This document shows positions 7,634-17,251 of a DNA stretch of 39,913 bases, piece after piece. Numbering within the stretch: position 1 is the first letter of the stretch; every line of letters starts with the position of its first letter. Below the pieces are notes generated by a model. It was not told where the DNA came from and did not search any database. It was given only the letters and a program-made list of their open reading frames with translations. The position numbers and the translations under genes are program-made. The stretch is from Oscillospiraceae bacterium (GTDB lineage: Bacteria; Bacillota; Clostridia; Oscillospirales; Oscillospiraceae). The DNA is taken from positions 1 through 39,913 of the forward strand of contig JAFSZH010000069.1 in assembly GCA_017455685.1 (NCBI GenBank), given 5' to 3'.

Positions 7634-8521
7634 TCATTTTACGCCGGTGCCGTCGAAGGCGGGGATCTGCTCTTCTCCGGCGGCGTCCAGATCCTGGACG
7701 AAGCCGTCGGTGATGCCGCTCTCGTCCAGGGCGGCCAGGGCTTCCTCCCACTCGGCGGCGGTCAGCGTCCGGTCCAGCTCCGGGGTCTTCCCCAGCTCTC
7801 CGCAGGGGGTGTACTGGGCCATCAGGGAGAAGAGCACCTCCCCGGGGGCGAAGGTCTCGTCCACCCAGCGGATCACCCGGCGGGTGTTTTCCCCCTGGCC
7901 GGGGAGCACCAGATGCCGGATCAGCACGCCCCGGCGGAGCATGCCCTCCTCATCCAGCTCATAGGGTCCGGTAAGACGCACCATTTCCCGAATGGCGGCC
8001 CGGGCTGTCTCGGGATAATCCGGCGCCCTGGAATAGCGCGCCGCCGGGTCGGCCAGGGCGTATTTCATATCCGGCAGGAAGATCTGCACCCGCTTGGAGA
8101 GGGTCCGGACGGTCTCCTCGGTCTCGTAGCCGGAGCTGTTCCACACCACAGGGATCTTCGGCTCCGCCAGCTCCAGCGCCCGGAGGATCTCCGGGGCGAA
8201 CTGGGTGCCGGTGACCATGTTCAGATTGTGGACCCCGCTCCTCTCCAGAGACCGGAAGATCTCCGCGAGCTCCTCCACGGTGACGCGCTCCCCCTCCAGC
8301 CCCCGGCTGAGCCGGTAGTTCTGGCAGTAGACGCAGCCCAGGGGACAGCCGGAGAAAAACACCGCGCCGCTGCCCCGCTGGCCGCTGATGCACGGCTCCT
8401 CCCCGAAATGGGGGGCGGCCCGGCCCAGCCGGATCACCGCGTCCGCGTGACACACGCCGGCCGCTCTCTCCCGCCGGGCGCCGCAGCGCCGGGGACACAG
8501 GGCGCAGCCGCCCTCAGGCAT
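7634..8521 (-). CDS. Radical SAM protein (PflX/COG1313-like)
   Basis: 295-residue radical SAM protein. The SAM-cluster motif is C59-x3-C63-x2-C66 in SGCPLGCVYCQN. An extra N-terminal set (C6, C9, C13, C24 in CALCPRRC...GVC) matches the second cysteine group I recall in PflX-type proteins related to pyruvate-formate-lyase activases. The substrate is unknown. The ATG at 8521 overlaps the end of the glycosyltransferase gene by 8 bases, with GAGGTG just upstream, so the two are probably translationally coupled although no functional link is obvious. A 14-bp hairpin closes the unit. Confidence 0.88.
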   Translation of the reverse strand: MPEGGCALCPRRCGARRERAAGVCHADAVIRLGRAAPHFGEEPCISGQRGSGAVFFSGCPLGCVYCQNYRLSRGLEGERVTVEELAEIFRSLERSGVHNLNMVTGTQFAPEILRALELAEPKIPVVWNSSGYETEETVRTLSKRVQIFLPDMKYALADPAARYSRAPDYPETARAAIREMVRLTGPYELDEEGMLRRGVLIRHLVLPGQGENTRRVIRWVDETFAPGEVLFSLMAQYTPCGELGKTPELDRTLTAAEWEEALAALDESGITDGFVQDLDAAGEEQIPAFDGTGVK

Positions 8522-9272
8522 CCAGCACCTCGGCTACGAAGGGGTCCGCCGCCCGGGGCAGGGCCATGGGCTTGAGCTTGCCGCACTCCATGCCCTTGAG
8601 GGCCAGCTTCATCATTTTCTTCAGGGTGTATTTGCTCTCCCCGGCCTCTCTGGCCCGGCGGTCGTACTTCACGGTGCCTACCCGGGCCCCCAGCCGGTTC
8701 ACCAGTCCCCGGAGGAACAGGTCGTCCCCGTGGTAGTGGGACAGGGCCTCCAACGCCGCCTTGTCCATGAGCCGGTAGTCCGCGTGGTCATAGATCAGGT
8801 CGGAGCCCAACAGCTTCATCATTTTATAGTAGCCACGGGCGGTGGTGCGCTTGAGGAAGGTGTCGGTCTCCCGCTTGTCCCGGACGCCGCAGACGATGCC
8901 GCAGCCGGATTTGTATTTCTCCACCATGGCGTCCATGGCGTCGATGTCGTCCTGCAGGTCCGCGTCGATGCTGATGGTGATGTCGCAGCGGTCCTTGGCG
9001 TACATCAGTCCGGCGGTCAGGGCGTTCTGGTGGCCCCGGTTCCGGCGCAGCCGCAGGCCGGAGAATTTCTCGCTGCCCTCGTGGAGCTCCCGGATGATAT
9101 TCCACGTGGAGTCGGCAGAGCCGTCGTCCACAAAGAGGATGCGGCTGTCGGGAGCCACCTGTCCCTCCCGCAGCTGCTCCAGCTTCCGCAGGAACACCGG
9201 GGCGGTCAGGGGAAGGGCCTCCTCCTCGTTATAGCAGGGCACGACGATGTACAGTTTCGGCAGCGCTTCCAT
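8514..9272 (-). CDS. Family 2 glycosyltransferase lacking the usual membrane tail
   Basis: 252-residue GT-A enzyme of the dolichyl-phosphate-mannose synthase/GtrB type. The start YIVVPCYNEEEALP, nucleotide-binding FVDDGSADST, metal-binding DADLQDD and acceptor loop REAGESKYTLKKM are all intact. In the family this last motif is normally followed by a linker and two or more membrane helices (over 300 residues in total). Here the protein stops after a 30-residue polar tail, so it would be soluble or peripherally bound. The family transfers sugars to polyprenyl phosphate; the sugar is unknown. The start is supported by AAGGAG 7 bases upstream and a sigma-A promoter. Confidence 0.9.
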   Translation of the reverse strand: MEALPKLYIVVPCYNEEEALPLTAPVFLRKLEQLREGQVAPDSRILFVDDGSADSTWNIIRELHEGSEKFSGLRLRRNRGHQNALTAGLMYAKDRCDITISIDADLQDDIDAMDAMVEKYKSGCGIVCGVRDKRETDTFLKRTTARGYYKMMKLLGSDLIYDHADYRLMDKAALEALSHYHGDDLFLRGLVNRLGARVGTVKYDRRAREAGESKYTLKKMMKLALKGMECGKLKPMALPRAADPFVAEVLDA

Positions 9273-9333
9273 ACCTGTTCTCCTTTCCGTACCGGCGGGA
9301 GAGCCCGCCGGGTCCGCATATTACGCTACCGGT

Positions 9334-9362
9334 ATTCTACACCAAGCCGCGGAGGAAATCAA
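9334..9362 (-). promoter_or_regulatory. Promoter of the glycosyltransferase-radical SAM pair
   Basis: Minus strand: TTGATT (9357-9362), 17-base spacer, TAGAAT (9334-9339), about 60 bases before the start codon. Confidence 0.65.
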
Positions 9363-9430
9363 CGAAACATTTTGTCGGGGTAAAAGTCGAATATTCCGCA
9401 TATTTTGGGGTATTTTCATACTGTTTTAGC

Positions 9431-9459
9431 TTGCAAAATCTTTCGGAGTGTACTACAAT
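9431..9459 (+). promoter_or_regulatory. Promoter of the glycolytic cluster
   Basis: TTGCAA (9431-9436), 17-base spacer, TACAAT (9454-9459), followed by a leader of about 37 bases. It diverges from the glycosyltransferase promoter. Confidence 0.7.
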
Positions 9460-9502
9460 CCCATTTTGGAAAAGGAAAAATCAAGCAAATGGAGGATTTG
9501 AC

Positions 9503-10702
9503 ATGAACTACAAGAAAAAAAGCATCCGCGACGTGAGCTTCGCGGGAAAAAAGGTCCTTCTGCGGGTGGACTTCAACGTCCCTCTGGACAAGGCCACCCA
9601 CGAGATCACCAATGACAAGCGCATCCGCGCCGCGCTGCCCACCATCCGTTACCTGCTGGACGACGGTGCCGCGCTGATCGTGTGCTCTCACCTGGGCAAG
9701 CCCAAAAAGGACCCCGACCCCAAGGCCAACCTGACCCTCTCCCGGGTGGCCGTCCGCTTTGCGGAGCTGCTGGGCCGGGACGTGCAGTTCGCCGAGGACA
9801 CCATCGGCCCCGACGCCAAGGCCAAGGCCGCCGCTCTCAAGGCCGGCGAAGTGCTGCTGCTGGAGAACACCCGCTTCGATCCCCGTGAGGAGAAGAACGA
9901 TCCCGAGTTCGCCAAAGAGCTGGCCTCCATGGCGGACGTTTACGTGTCCGACGCCTTCGGCGCCGTGCACCGCGCCCACGCCTCCACCGCCGGCGTGGCG
10001 GACTATCTGCCCGCCTACTGCGGCTTCCTGGTGGAGAAGGAGCTGTCCGCTCTGGGCGGCGCCATGGAGGATCCCCAGCGGCCTCTGGTGGCCGTGCTGG
10101 GCGGCGCCAAGATCTCCGACAAGCTGGCCGTGATCGAGAATCTGCTGGAAAAGGCCGACACGCTGATCATCGGCGGCGGCATGGCCTTCACCTTCCTCAA
10201 GGCCAAGGGCTATGAGGTCGGCAGCTCCCTGCTGGACGAGGAGAAGATCGGCTACTGCGCCGACATGATGAAGAAGGCCGCCGAGAAGAACGTGCAGCTG
10301 CTGCTGCCCGTGGACGTGGTGGCCGCCGACAGCTTCGCCGCCGACGCCCAGAGCCGGATCGTTCCCGCCGACGCCATTCCCGCCGGCTGGATGGGCCTGG
10401 ATATCGGACCCGAGACCCAAAAGCTCTTCGGCGAGGCCGTGAAGAACGCCGGGACCGTCATCTGGAACGGACCCATGGGCGTGTTTGAGTTCCCCGCCTT
10501 CGCCAGGGGCACCGAGGCCGTGGCCGCCGCCATGGCCGAGTGCAAGGGCGTGACCGTGGTGGGCGGCGGCGACTCCGCCTCCGCCATCGAGAAGATGGGC
10601 TACGGCGACAAGGTCACCCACGTCTCCACCGGCGGCGGCGCCTCCCTGGAGTTCATGGAGGGCAAGACCCTGCCCGGCGTGGCCTGCCTGCTGGACAAGT
10701 AA
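9503..10702 (+). CDS. pgk: Phosphoglycerate kinase
   Basis: 399 residues, standard length. It converts 1,3-bisphosphoglycerate and ADP to 3-phosphoglycerate and ATP. The N-terminal signature KVLLRVDFNVPLD, the substrate segment SHLGKPK, the DAFGAVHRAHAST region, and the nucleotide-side AVLGGAKISDK, WNGPMGVFE and GGGDSASA are all present. The start at 9503 (MNYKKK) follows GGAGG by 7 bases. It heads a lower-glycolysis cluster, but no gapA lies upstream as in many Firmicutes; instead a divergent glycosyltransferase does. A strong terminator follows, so the downstream genes depend on read-through or another promoter. Confidence 0.98.
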   Translation: MNYKKKSIRDVSFAGKKVLLRVDFNVPLDKATHEITNDKRIRAALPTIRYLLDDGAALIVCSHLGKPKKDPDPKANLTLSRVAVRFAELLGRDVQFAEDTIGPDAKAKAAALKAGEVLLLENTRFDPREEKNDPEFAKELASMADVYVSDAFGAVHRAHASTAGVADYLPAYCGFLVEKELSALGGAMEDPQRPLVAVLGGAKISDKLAVIENLLEKADTLIIGGGMAFTFLKAKGYEVGSSLLDEEKIGYCADMMKKAAEKNVQLLLPVDVVAADSFAADAQSRIVPADAIPAGWMGLDIGPETQKLFGEAVKNAGTVIWNGPMGVFEFPAFARGTEAVAAAMAECKGVTVVGGGDSASAIEKMGYGDKVTHVSTGGGASLEFMEGKTLPGVACLLDK

Positions 10703-10716
10703 GCTGCCGATCCTTT

Positions 10717-10745
10717 CCGGGAGCGGCACGCCGCTCCCGGTTTTT
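10717..10745 (+). terminator. Rho-independent terminator after pgk
   Basis: Arms CCGGGAGCGGC / GCCGCTCCCGG are nearly contiguous (effective 10-bp stem with a tetraloop) and are followed by TTTTT. It separates pgk from cbiK and may lower expression of the genes behind it. Confidence 0.88.
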
Positions 10746-10772
10746 CCAAATCTGACATCCGGGAGACATACC

Positions 10773-11507
10773 ATGAGAAAAGCTGTTTTGATCGTCGGCT
10801 TCGGCACAAGCTACGCGGATGCGGAGGAAAGCTGCATCCTTCCCGTGGAACGGTCCGTGGCGGAGGCATTTTCCGACAGAGAGCCCTTCCGCGCCTGGAC
10901 CTCCCGGATCATCGCCAAAAAGCTGCTGCGGACCCGGGGCGTCGCCGTGGAAAATGAGGAAGAGGCTCTCTCCCGTCTCCACAGCGAGGGGGTGGAGGAC
11001 ATTCTGGTTGTGTCCACCCATCTCATCCCCGGCATCGAATACGATCTTGTCCGGGAAAAAGCCGGGCCGCACCCCGTTTCCCGGCCTCTGCTGGATACGG
11101 AGGAGGATCTGCGCTGGATGGCGGACGTTCTCGCCTCCATCGCCGGAGAAGAGGGCCGTCCCCTGCTGCTGATGGGCCACGGCACCGAGCATTCCGCCGA
11201 CGGCACCTATCCCCGGCTCCGGGCGCTGCTGCCGGAAAACGTTTTTCTGGCCTGCGTGGAGGGCGCTCATTCCCTGGAGGAGCAGCTGCCCCGGCTGGAG
11301 GCGCTGGACAAAAAAGAGCTGACGCTGATGCCGCTGATGCTGGTGGCCGGGGACCACGCCAGAAACGATCTGGCCGGAGACGGGGATTCCTGGAAGACCC
11401 GGCTGGAGGCGCTGGGCTTTGACGTCCGGGTACGGATGCAGGGACTGGGCGCGCTCAGCCAGGTACAGCAGCGGTTTGCCGACAAGGCGCGGCAGGCATC
11501 ACTATAA
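10773..11507 (+). CDS. cbiK: Sirohydrochlorin cobaltochelatase, anaerobic CbiK type
   Basis: 244-residue class II chelatase. CbiK inserts cobalt into sirohydrochlorin (precorrin-2 level) in the anaerobic cobalamin pathway, in the cytosol. Motifs include the start VLIVGFGTSYADA, VVSTHLIPGIEYD, the metal-site LLLMGHGTEHSADG and the very characteristic LVAGDHARNDLAGDGDSWK. There is no signal peptide, unlike periplasmic CbiK variants. GGGAG lies 8 bases before the ATG. It sits alone between pgk and tpiA, with no other cobalamin or haem gene in the window, which is an unusual address. Confidence 0.92.
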   Translation: MRKAVLIVGFGTSYADAEESCILPVERSVAEAFSDREPFRAWTSRIIAKKLLRTRGVAVENEEEALSRLHSEGVEDILVVSTHLIPGIEYDLVREKAGPHPVSRPLLDTEEDLRWMADVLASIAGEEGRPLLLMGHGTEHSADGTYPRLRALLPENVFLACVEGAHSLEEQLPRLEALDKKELTLMPLMLVAGDHARNDLAGDGDSWKTRLEALGFDVRVRMQGLGALSQVQQRFADKARQASL

Positions 11508-11524
11508 CGGAACGAAGGTGTATT

Positions 11525-12301
11525 ATGAACAAGAAATACAGAAGAGTCATCATCGCGGGCAACTGGAAGATGAACAAGCTCCCCTCCGAGGTCAAGCCCT
11601 TTCTGGAGGAGCTGAAGGACGCCATTCCCGAGCATACGCCCGGGTGCAGCATCGTGCTGTGCGTGCCCGCCACCCATCTGGCCTCCATGAGCCGGGAAAA
11701 GCACCGCCGCATCGGCATCGGCGCCCAGAACGTTTCCCAGTTCGACAAGGGCGCTCACACCGGTGAGATCAGCGTGGATATGATCGACGATCTGGGGGCC
11801 CGCTACTGCATCGTGGGCCACAGCGAGCGCCGCGCCGACAACGGCGACACCGACGAGATCGTCAACGCCAAGGTCCATGCCCTGCTGAACAGGCACATCA
11901 CGCCCATCCTCTGCGTGGGCGAGAGTCTGGAGCAGCGGGACCGGGGCCTCACCATCGAGCACATCACCTATCAGGTGAAGGCCGCTCTGTACGGCCTGGA
12001 GCCCGAGCAGGTGAAGAAGGTGGTCATCGCCTACGAGCCCATCTGGGCCATCGGCACCGGCCGCACCGCCACCGACGAGCAGGCCCAGGAGGTCTGCTTC
12101 GCCATCCGGGAACTGCTGCGCCGGGAGTACAGCGCCATGGTCTCCCGGAAGGTCTGCATCCTCTACGGTGGTTCCATGAACGCCAAAAACTGCGCCGGGC
12201 TCCTGGCCCAGCCGGACATTGACGGCGGGCTGATCGGCGGCGCCTCCCTGAAGGTGGAGGACTTCGCGGTCATCGTCCGGGAAGGGAGCCGCGCCGAATG
12301 A
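11525..12301 (+). CDS. tpiA: Triosephosphate isomerase
   Basis: 258-residue TIM barrel interconverting dihydroxyacetone phosphate and glyceraldehyde 3-phosphate. The catalytic lysine is in AGNWKMN, the electrophilic histidine in CIVGHSERR and the catalytic glutamate in AYEPIWAIGTG; the phosphate-binding YGGSMNAKN and GLIGGASLK loops are complete. It follows cbiK by 17 bases with GAAGGTG as SD. Its stop overlaps the gpmI start (ATGA), which is typical translational coupling between glycolytic enzymes. Confidence 0.98.
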   Translation: MNKKYRRVIIAGNWKMNKLPSEVKPFLEELKDAIPEHTPGCSIVLCVPATHLASMSREKHRRIGIGAQNVSQFDKGAHTGEISVDMIDDLGARYCIVGHSERRADNGDTDEIVNAKVHALLNRHITPILCVGESLEQRDRGLTIEHITYQVKAALYGLEPEQVKKVVIAYEPIWAIGTGRTATDEQAQEVCFAIRELLRREYSAMVSRKVCILYGGSMNAKNCAGLLAQPDIDGGLIGGASLKVEDFAVIVREGSRAE

Positions 12302-13821
12302 GCAAAAAGCCAACCATGCTGCTGATCATGGACGGGTTCGGCCTGGCCCCCGCCGGAGAGGAAAACGCCATCTCCTGCGCCAGCACCCCCCGTCTTGACG
12401 AGCTGTTCGCCCGCTATCCCCACACCCAGCTCCAGGCCTCCGGCCTGGCCGTGGGTCTGCCCGAGGGGCAGATGGGCAACAGCGAGGTCGGCCATACCAA
12501 CATCGGCGCCGGGCGGGTGGTCTATCAGGATCTGCCCCGGATCTCCAACGCCGTGGCCGACGGCAGCTTCTTTGAAAATCCCGCCTACAAGGACGCCATG
12601 GCTCAGTGCGTCAAAAACGGCACCCGGCTCCATCTGGCCGGACTGCTGTCCGACGGCGGCGTTCACAGCCACATCACCCATCTCTTCGCCCTGCTGGAAA
12701 TGGCCCGGCGGGAAGGGGTGAAGGAAGTCTACGTCCACGCGCTGCTGGACGGCCGGGACGTGGGTCCCGCCACCGGCGCCGGGTACGTCAGGGCCCTCGC
12801 CGACGAGATCGCCCGGCTGGGCGTGGGCTCCATCGCCACCGTCCAGGGCCGGTTTTACGGCATGGACCGGGACAAGCGCTGGGACCGGGTGGAAAAGGGC
12901 TACGCCGCCATGGTCTACGGCGAGGGCGTCTCCGCCGGGGACCCCGTGGCCGCCGTGGAAGAGAGCTACCGGAACGGCGTCACCGATGAGTTCGTGGTCC
13001 CCACCGTGTGCGATAAAAACGGCGTGATCCGCTCCGGCGACAGCGTGATCTTCATCAACTTCCGTCCCGACCGGGCCCGGGAGATCACCCGCGCCCTGGT
13101 GGACCCGGCCTTCGACGGCTTCGAGCGCCGGTTCGGCTGCTTCCCGCTCCACTACGTCTGCACCACCGAGTACGACGCCACCATTCCCAACGTGTCCGTC
13201 GCTTTCCCCGCGGAGGAGATCGAAATGACCTTCGGGGAATACCTGGGCAAGCTGGGCAAGCGGCAGCTGCGCATCGCCGAGACGGAGAAATACGCCCACG
13301 TCACCTTCTTCTTCAACGGCGGCGTGGAGGCTCCCTACCCCGGGGAGGACCGGTGCCTGATCCCCTCCCCCAAGCAGTTCCCCACCTACGATCTGATCCC
13401 GGAGATGAGCGCCCGCCCCGTCACCGACGAGTGCGTAAAGCGGATCCTCAGCGGCGAGTACGACGTGGTGATCTGCAACCTGGCCAACTGCGACATGGTG
13501 GGCCACACCGGCGTGAAGGCCGCCGCCGTCAAGGCGGTGGAGACGGTGGACGAGTGCGTAGGCCGCATGACCGACGCGGTGCTGGAAATGGGCGGCGTGA
13601 TCCTCATCACCGCCGACCACGGCAACGCCGACCGGATCATGAAGCCCGACGGCAGCCCCGACACCGCCCACACCACCAACCCCGTGCCGCTGATCGTGGC
13701 CGGGGCCGGAGAGCTGCAGCTCAAGAGCGGGCGGCTGTGTGACCTCTGCCCCACCATGCTGGAGCTCATGGGCATCCCCCAGCCGGCGGAAATGACCGGC
13801 GAGAGTCTGATCGTAAAGTAA
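12298..13821 (+). CDS. gpmI: 2,3-bisphosphoglycerate-independent phosphoglycerate mutase
   Basis: 507-residue alkaline-phosphatase-fold enzyme that converts 3-phosphoglycerate to 2-phosphoglycerate with two Mn ions. The phosphoserine nucleophile is S62 in QMGNSEVGHTNIGAG. Other intact motifs are MDGFG (metal), HALLDGRDVGP, NFRPDRAREITR, and the C-terminal ADHGNAD. Mn-dependent iPGMs are usual in spore formers, where pH and Mn sensitivity helps hold 3-PGA in the forespore (family knowledge). The ATG overlaps the tpiA stop by 4 bases. Confidence 0.98.
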   Translation: MSKKPTMLLIMDGFGLAPAGEENAISCASTPRLDELFARYPHTQLQASGLAVGLPEGQMGNSEVGHTNIGAGRVVYQDLPRISNAVADGSFFENPAYKDAMAQCVKNGTRLHLAGLLSDGGVHSHITHLFALLEMARREGVKEVYVHALLDGRDVGPATGAGYVRALADEIARLGVGSIATVQGRFYGMDRDKRWDRVEKGYAAMVYGEGVSAGDPVAAVEESYRNGVTDEFVVPTVCDKNGVIRSGDSVIFINFRPDRAREITRALVDPAFDGFERRFGCFPLHYVCTTEYDATIPNVSVAFPAEEIEMTFGEYLGKLGKRQLRIAETEKYAHVTFFFNGGVEAPYPGEDRCLIPSPKQFPTYDLIPEMSARPVTDECVKRILSGEYDVVICNLANCDMVGHTGVKAAAVKAVETVDECVGRMTDAVLEMGGVILITADHGNADRIMKPDGSPDTAHTTNPVPLIVAGAGELQLKSGRLCDLCPTMLELMGIPQPAEMTGESLIVK

Positions 13822-13832
13822 AAAATACCTAA

Positions 13833-15137
<1,305 letters not shown>

Positions 15138-15151
15138 TCTAACCCCAAAGA

Positions 15152-15194
15152 AAAAAGCCCGGGCGCAGGCAAATGCCTACGCCCGGGTTTTTTA
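15152..15194. terminator. Bidirectional terminator between eno and the MBL hydrolase
   Basis: Arms CCCGGGCG / CGCCCGGG extend through AGGC/GCCT with one mismatch and an AAAT loop. T6 follows on the plus side and A6 precedes it, so it can serve both converging genes. Confidence 0.9.
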
Positions 15195-15202
15195 TCCCCC
15201 GT

Positions 15203-15826
15203 TTACAAAGCCCACGGGTTGAGCATATACGGATTGAATCTCCGCTCAAAGTCCAGGGTGGTGAAGCTCTCGTGGCCGGGGAAGACCTCGTAGTCCCCCT
15301 CCAGGTCCCGGAGCTTTTCCAGCGAGTGGCCCAGCTCCAGCGCGCTAGAGCCCGGAAAGTCGTACCGGCCGCAGGACAGGCGGAACAGGGTGTCCCCGGT
15401 GAAGAGGCAGTCTTCGATCATGAAGGTGAGCCCGCCGGGCGTGTGGCCCGGCGTCTCCAGCACGGTGAAGCGAAGCGCGCCCGCCTCGATCTCGTCCCCC
15501 TCGGAGACGAACACCGTGTCGTCCGGCGGGTCCAGCTCCCAATCGGAGCCGAAGAAGTCGCTGCTGATCTGCTGGCCCAGGTCCTTGTGGCTCATGTAGA
15601 CCGGCGCTTTTGTGGCCTCGTAGACCTCCTCCAGCCCCATGCAGTGGTCGAAGTGGCCGTGGGTGAGCAGGATGGCCTTCACCTGCAGCTTATGCTGCTC
15701 GATATATTCCAGAATGGCGTTGGAATCGGCGCCGGGGTCGATGACGGCGGTATCCAGCGTGGCCTCGTCGGTGACGAAATAGCAGTTGGTCTGCAGGTAG
15801 CCCACTTCCAGTGCCTTGATATGCAT
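15203..15826 (-). CDS. Metallo-beta-lactamase-fold hydrolase (glyoxalase II-like)
   Basis: 207 residues. The metal motif THGHFDH, later ligands in LETPGHTPGG, FTGDTLFR, and the C-terminal FPGHES complete a binuclear MBL site. The family hydrolyses thioesters and other esters; the protein is short compared with true GloB, and the substrate is unknown. The start has AAGGAGG 7 bases upstream, overlapping the end of the metallophosphoesterase gene. An MBL protein after relA-dtd is a recurrent arrangement in Firmicutes, here with extra genes inserted. Confidence 0.9.
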   Translation of the reverse strand: MHIKALEVGYLQTNCYFVTDEATLDTAVIDPGADSNAILEYIEQHKLQVKAILLTHGHFDHCMGLEEVYEATKAPVYMSHKDLGQQISSDFFGSDWELDPPDDTVFVSEGDEIEAGALRFTVLETPGHTPGGLTFMIEDCLFTGDTLFRLSCGRYDFPGSSALELGHSLEKLRDLEGDYEVFPGHESFTTLDFERRFNPYMLNPWAL

Positions 15827-15838
15827 GTCGTTTCCTCC

Positions 15839-17248
15839 TTATTCATGGCGCAGGACGAAGTCGTCCACGATCTCGCCTGTGTCGGCGTTCACCGCCCGGA
15901 TGCGAAGCTCCTCCGGCGTCGCATCCAGCAGTATGAAGCCTCTGTCGTGCTCGATGCCCTCCGCGGTCATGGCGAAGTCGACGTCGATGTTGTTGCTGTA
16001 GACCTTGATCGCCGTGGCGGAGGGGCAGCCCACGAACAGCGTCTGCCCCGGGGCCTTCGTCACGACCGTGCCCGCAGAGCCCTCCACGGACGCGTCTCCC
16101 TCCATCAGCGCCGTCCGGTCGTACTCATGGTCGTGGCCGGAGATCGCCAGGTCCACGTCCAGCTCCTCCAGCAGCGGTTCCAGCCACAGTCGGAAGTTGT
16201 ACACGGGCTGGTCGATGCCGTGGTGGCCGTTGGAACGCATGGAGTAATGGATCAGCAGCACCGTCCACTCGTGCTCTCCGGCCTGCTCCTGCACGGTGCG
16301 CAGGTATCCCATCTGCTTGTCGTGATCATAGCAGCGGACGTTGACTCCCACGAACAGCACCCCGCCCCGGAGGAACCAGTAATCCCCGGTGGTCCGGTCG
16401 ATGTGAGGCTGGGGAAAGTAATTGCGGATGGCCGCGTCGAAATCGTGGTTGCCCACCGTGACGGTAGAGGGGATGGAGTGCAGCAGCGGCACGTTGTTGG
16501 TCAGCAGGCCCAGGGTGTAGTGGGGGTGGTCCACCACGTCTCCCTGGTGGAAGATTCCGTCCAGGGCGCCGCCCTCAGAGAGCTTCAGTTCCAGCGCCTT
16601 CTCCAGCACGTCCTCCAGCAGGGCGCCGTGGCTGTCGTTCACCAGATGGGAGTCCGACACGAACACCGCCGAGAAGGCCCCGTCCGACCCGGGGGCCCGG
16701 AAGGGATAGAGCACCGCGGGCTCCCGTTCCCCCTCGGCAATGCCGTAAAGGTAGCGCTCCCCGGGCTCCACGGTCAGCAGCGCGTCGTAAAAACACGGCC
16801 TGTCGGGGTCGATCTCCGGAGAGGCCCCGGCTCGGTCCGCCTCGACTCTCACCGCGTCCGGACCGAGGGCGCCGCTTCCGTCGTCCGGGGCGTACCATAC
16901 GTAGACGCTCTCCCGGGTATACTGTCCGGTCCACCGGACGCGCATTTCCCGCTCGTTCTCCCCGGGCAGCAGCCAGGGGTTGGCGTCGTCCCCCGCCATA
17001 CGGGAAGCCTCCCGCACCGGCTCCGTCACCGGCACGGCGGTGGGGACGGGCGTGGCCGTGGGCTCCGGCGTAGGTTCCGGCGTGGGCGGCGGCGTAGGCT
17101 CCGGGGTCGGCGGCGGTGCGGGCTCCGCCGTGGGGGCCGCCGTGGGCTCCGGTACGGAGGCGGGGGCCGCCGTCTGTCTGCCGCAGCAGGTGAGCAGCGC
17201 CGCAGCCAGCAGAAGCGCCAGGGCGGCGGTTTTCCACTCTCTTCTCAT
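15839..17248 (-). CDS. Secreted metallophosphoesterase lipoprotein
   Basis: 469 residues. The leader ALALLLAAALLTCCG contains a lipobox-like LTCC, so the protein is probably lipid-anchored outside the cell. A Pro/Thr/Glu-rich linker of about 45 residues follows (TPEP and TPPP units). A fibronectin-like N-terminal part similar to purple-acid-phosphatase precedes the calcineurin-type domain: VSDSH, HQGDVVDH, VGNHDFD, LLIHYS and SGHDHEYDR are the five metal and phosphate motifs. Its substrate is likely an extracellular phosphoester. It lies 3 bases after dtd, in a cluster where such a gene is not usual. Confidence 0.9.
   Translation of the reverse strand: MRREWKTAALALLLAAALLTCCGRQTAAPASVPEPTAAPTAEPAPPPTPEPTPPPTPEPTPEPTATPVPTAVPVTEPVREASRMAGDDANPWLLPGENEREMRVRWTGQYTRESVYVWYAPDDGSGALGPDAVRVEADRAGASPEIDPDRPCFYDALLTVEPGERYLYGIAEGEREPAVLYPFRAPGSDGAFSAVFVSDSHLVNDSHGALLEDVLEKALELKLSEGGALDGIFHQGDVVDHPHYTLGLLTNNVPLLHSIPSTVTVGNHDFDAAIRNYFPQPHIDRTTGDYWFLRGGVLFVGVNVRCYDHDKQMGYLRTVQEQAGEHEWTVLLIHYSMRSNGHHGIDQPVYNFRLWLEPLLEELDVDLAISGHDHEYDRTALMEGDASVEGSAGTVVTKAPGQTLFVGCPSATAIKVYSNNIDVDFAMTAEGIEHDRGFILLDATPEELRIRAVNADTGEIVDDFVLRHE
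17041..17160 (-). repeat. Degenerate repeats encoding the Pro/Thr linker
   Basis: Repeats of the type GGCGTAGGCTCCGG and GGCGGCGTAGGC recur about every 12-18 bases. They encode the TPEP-type spacer between the lipid anchor and the catalytic domain. Length variation between strains would be expected. Confidence 0.7.
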
Positions 17249-17251
17249 CGT

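Noticed and set aside
17041-17160. Repeat block as CRISPR or minisatellite
   Set aside because: Units are degenerate, unspaced and in frame; they encode a Pro/Thr-rich linker.
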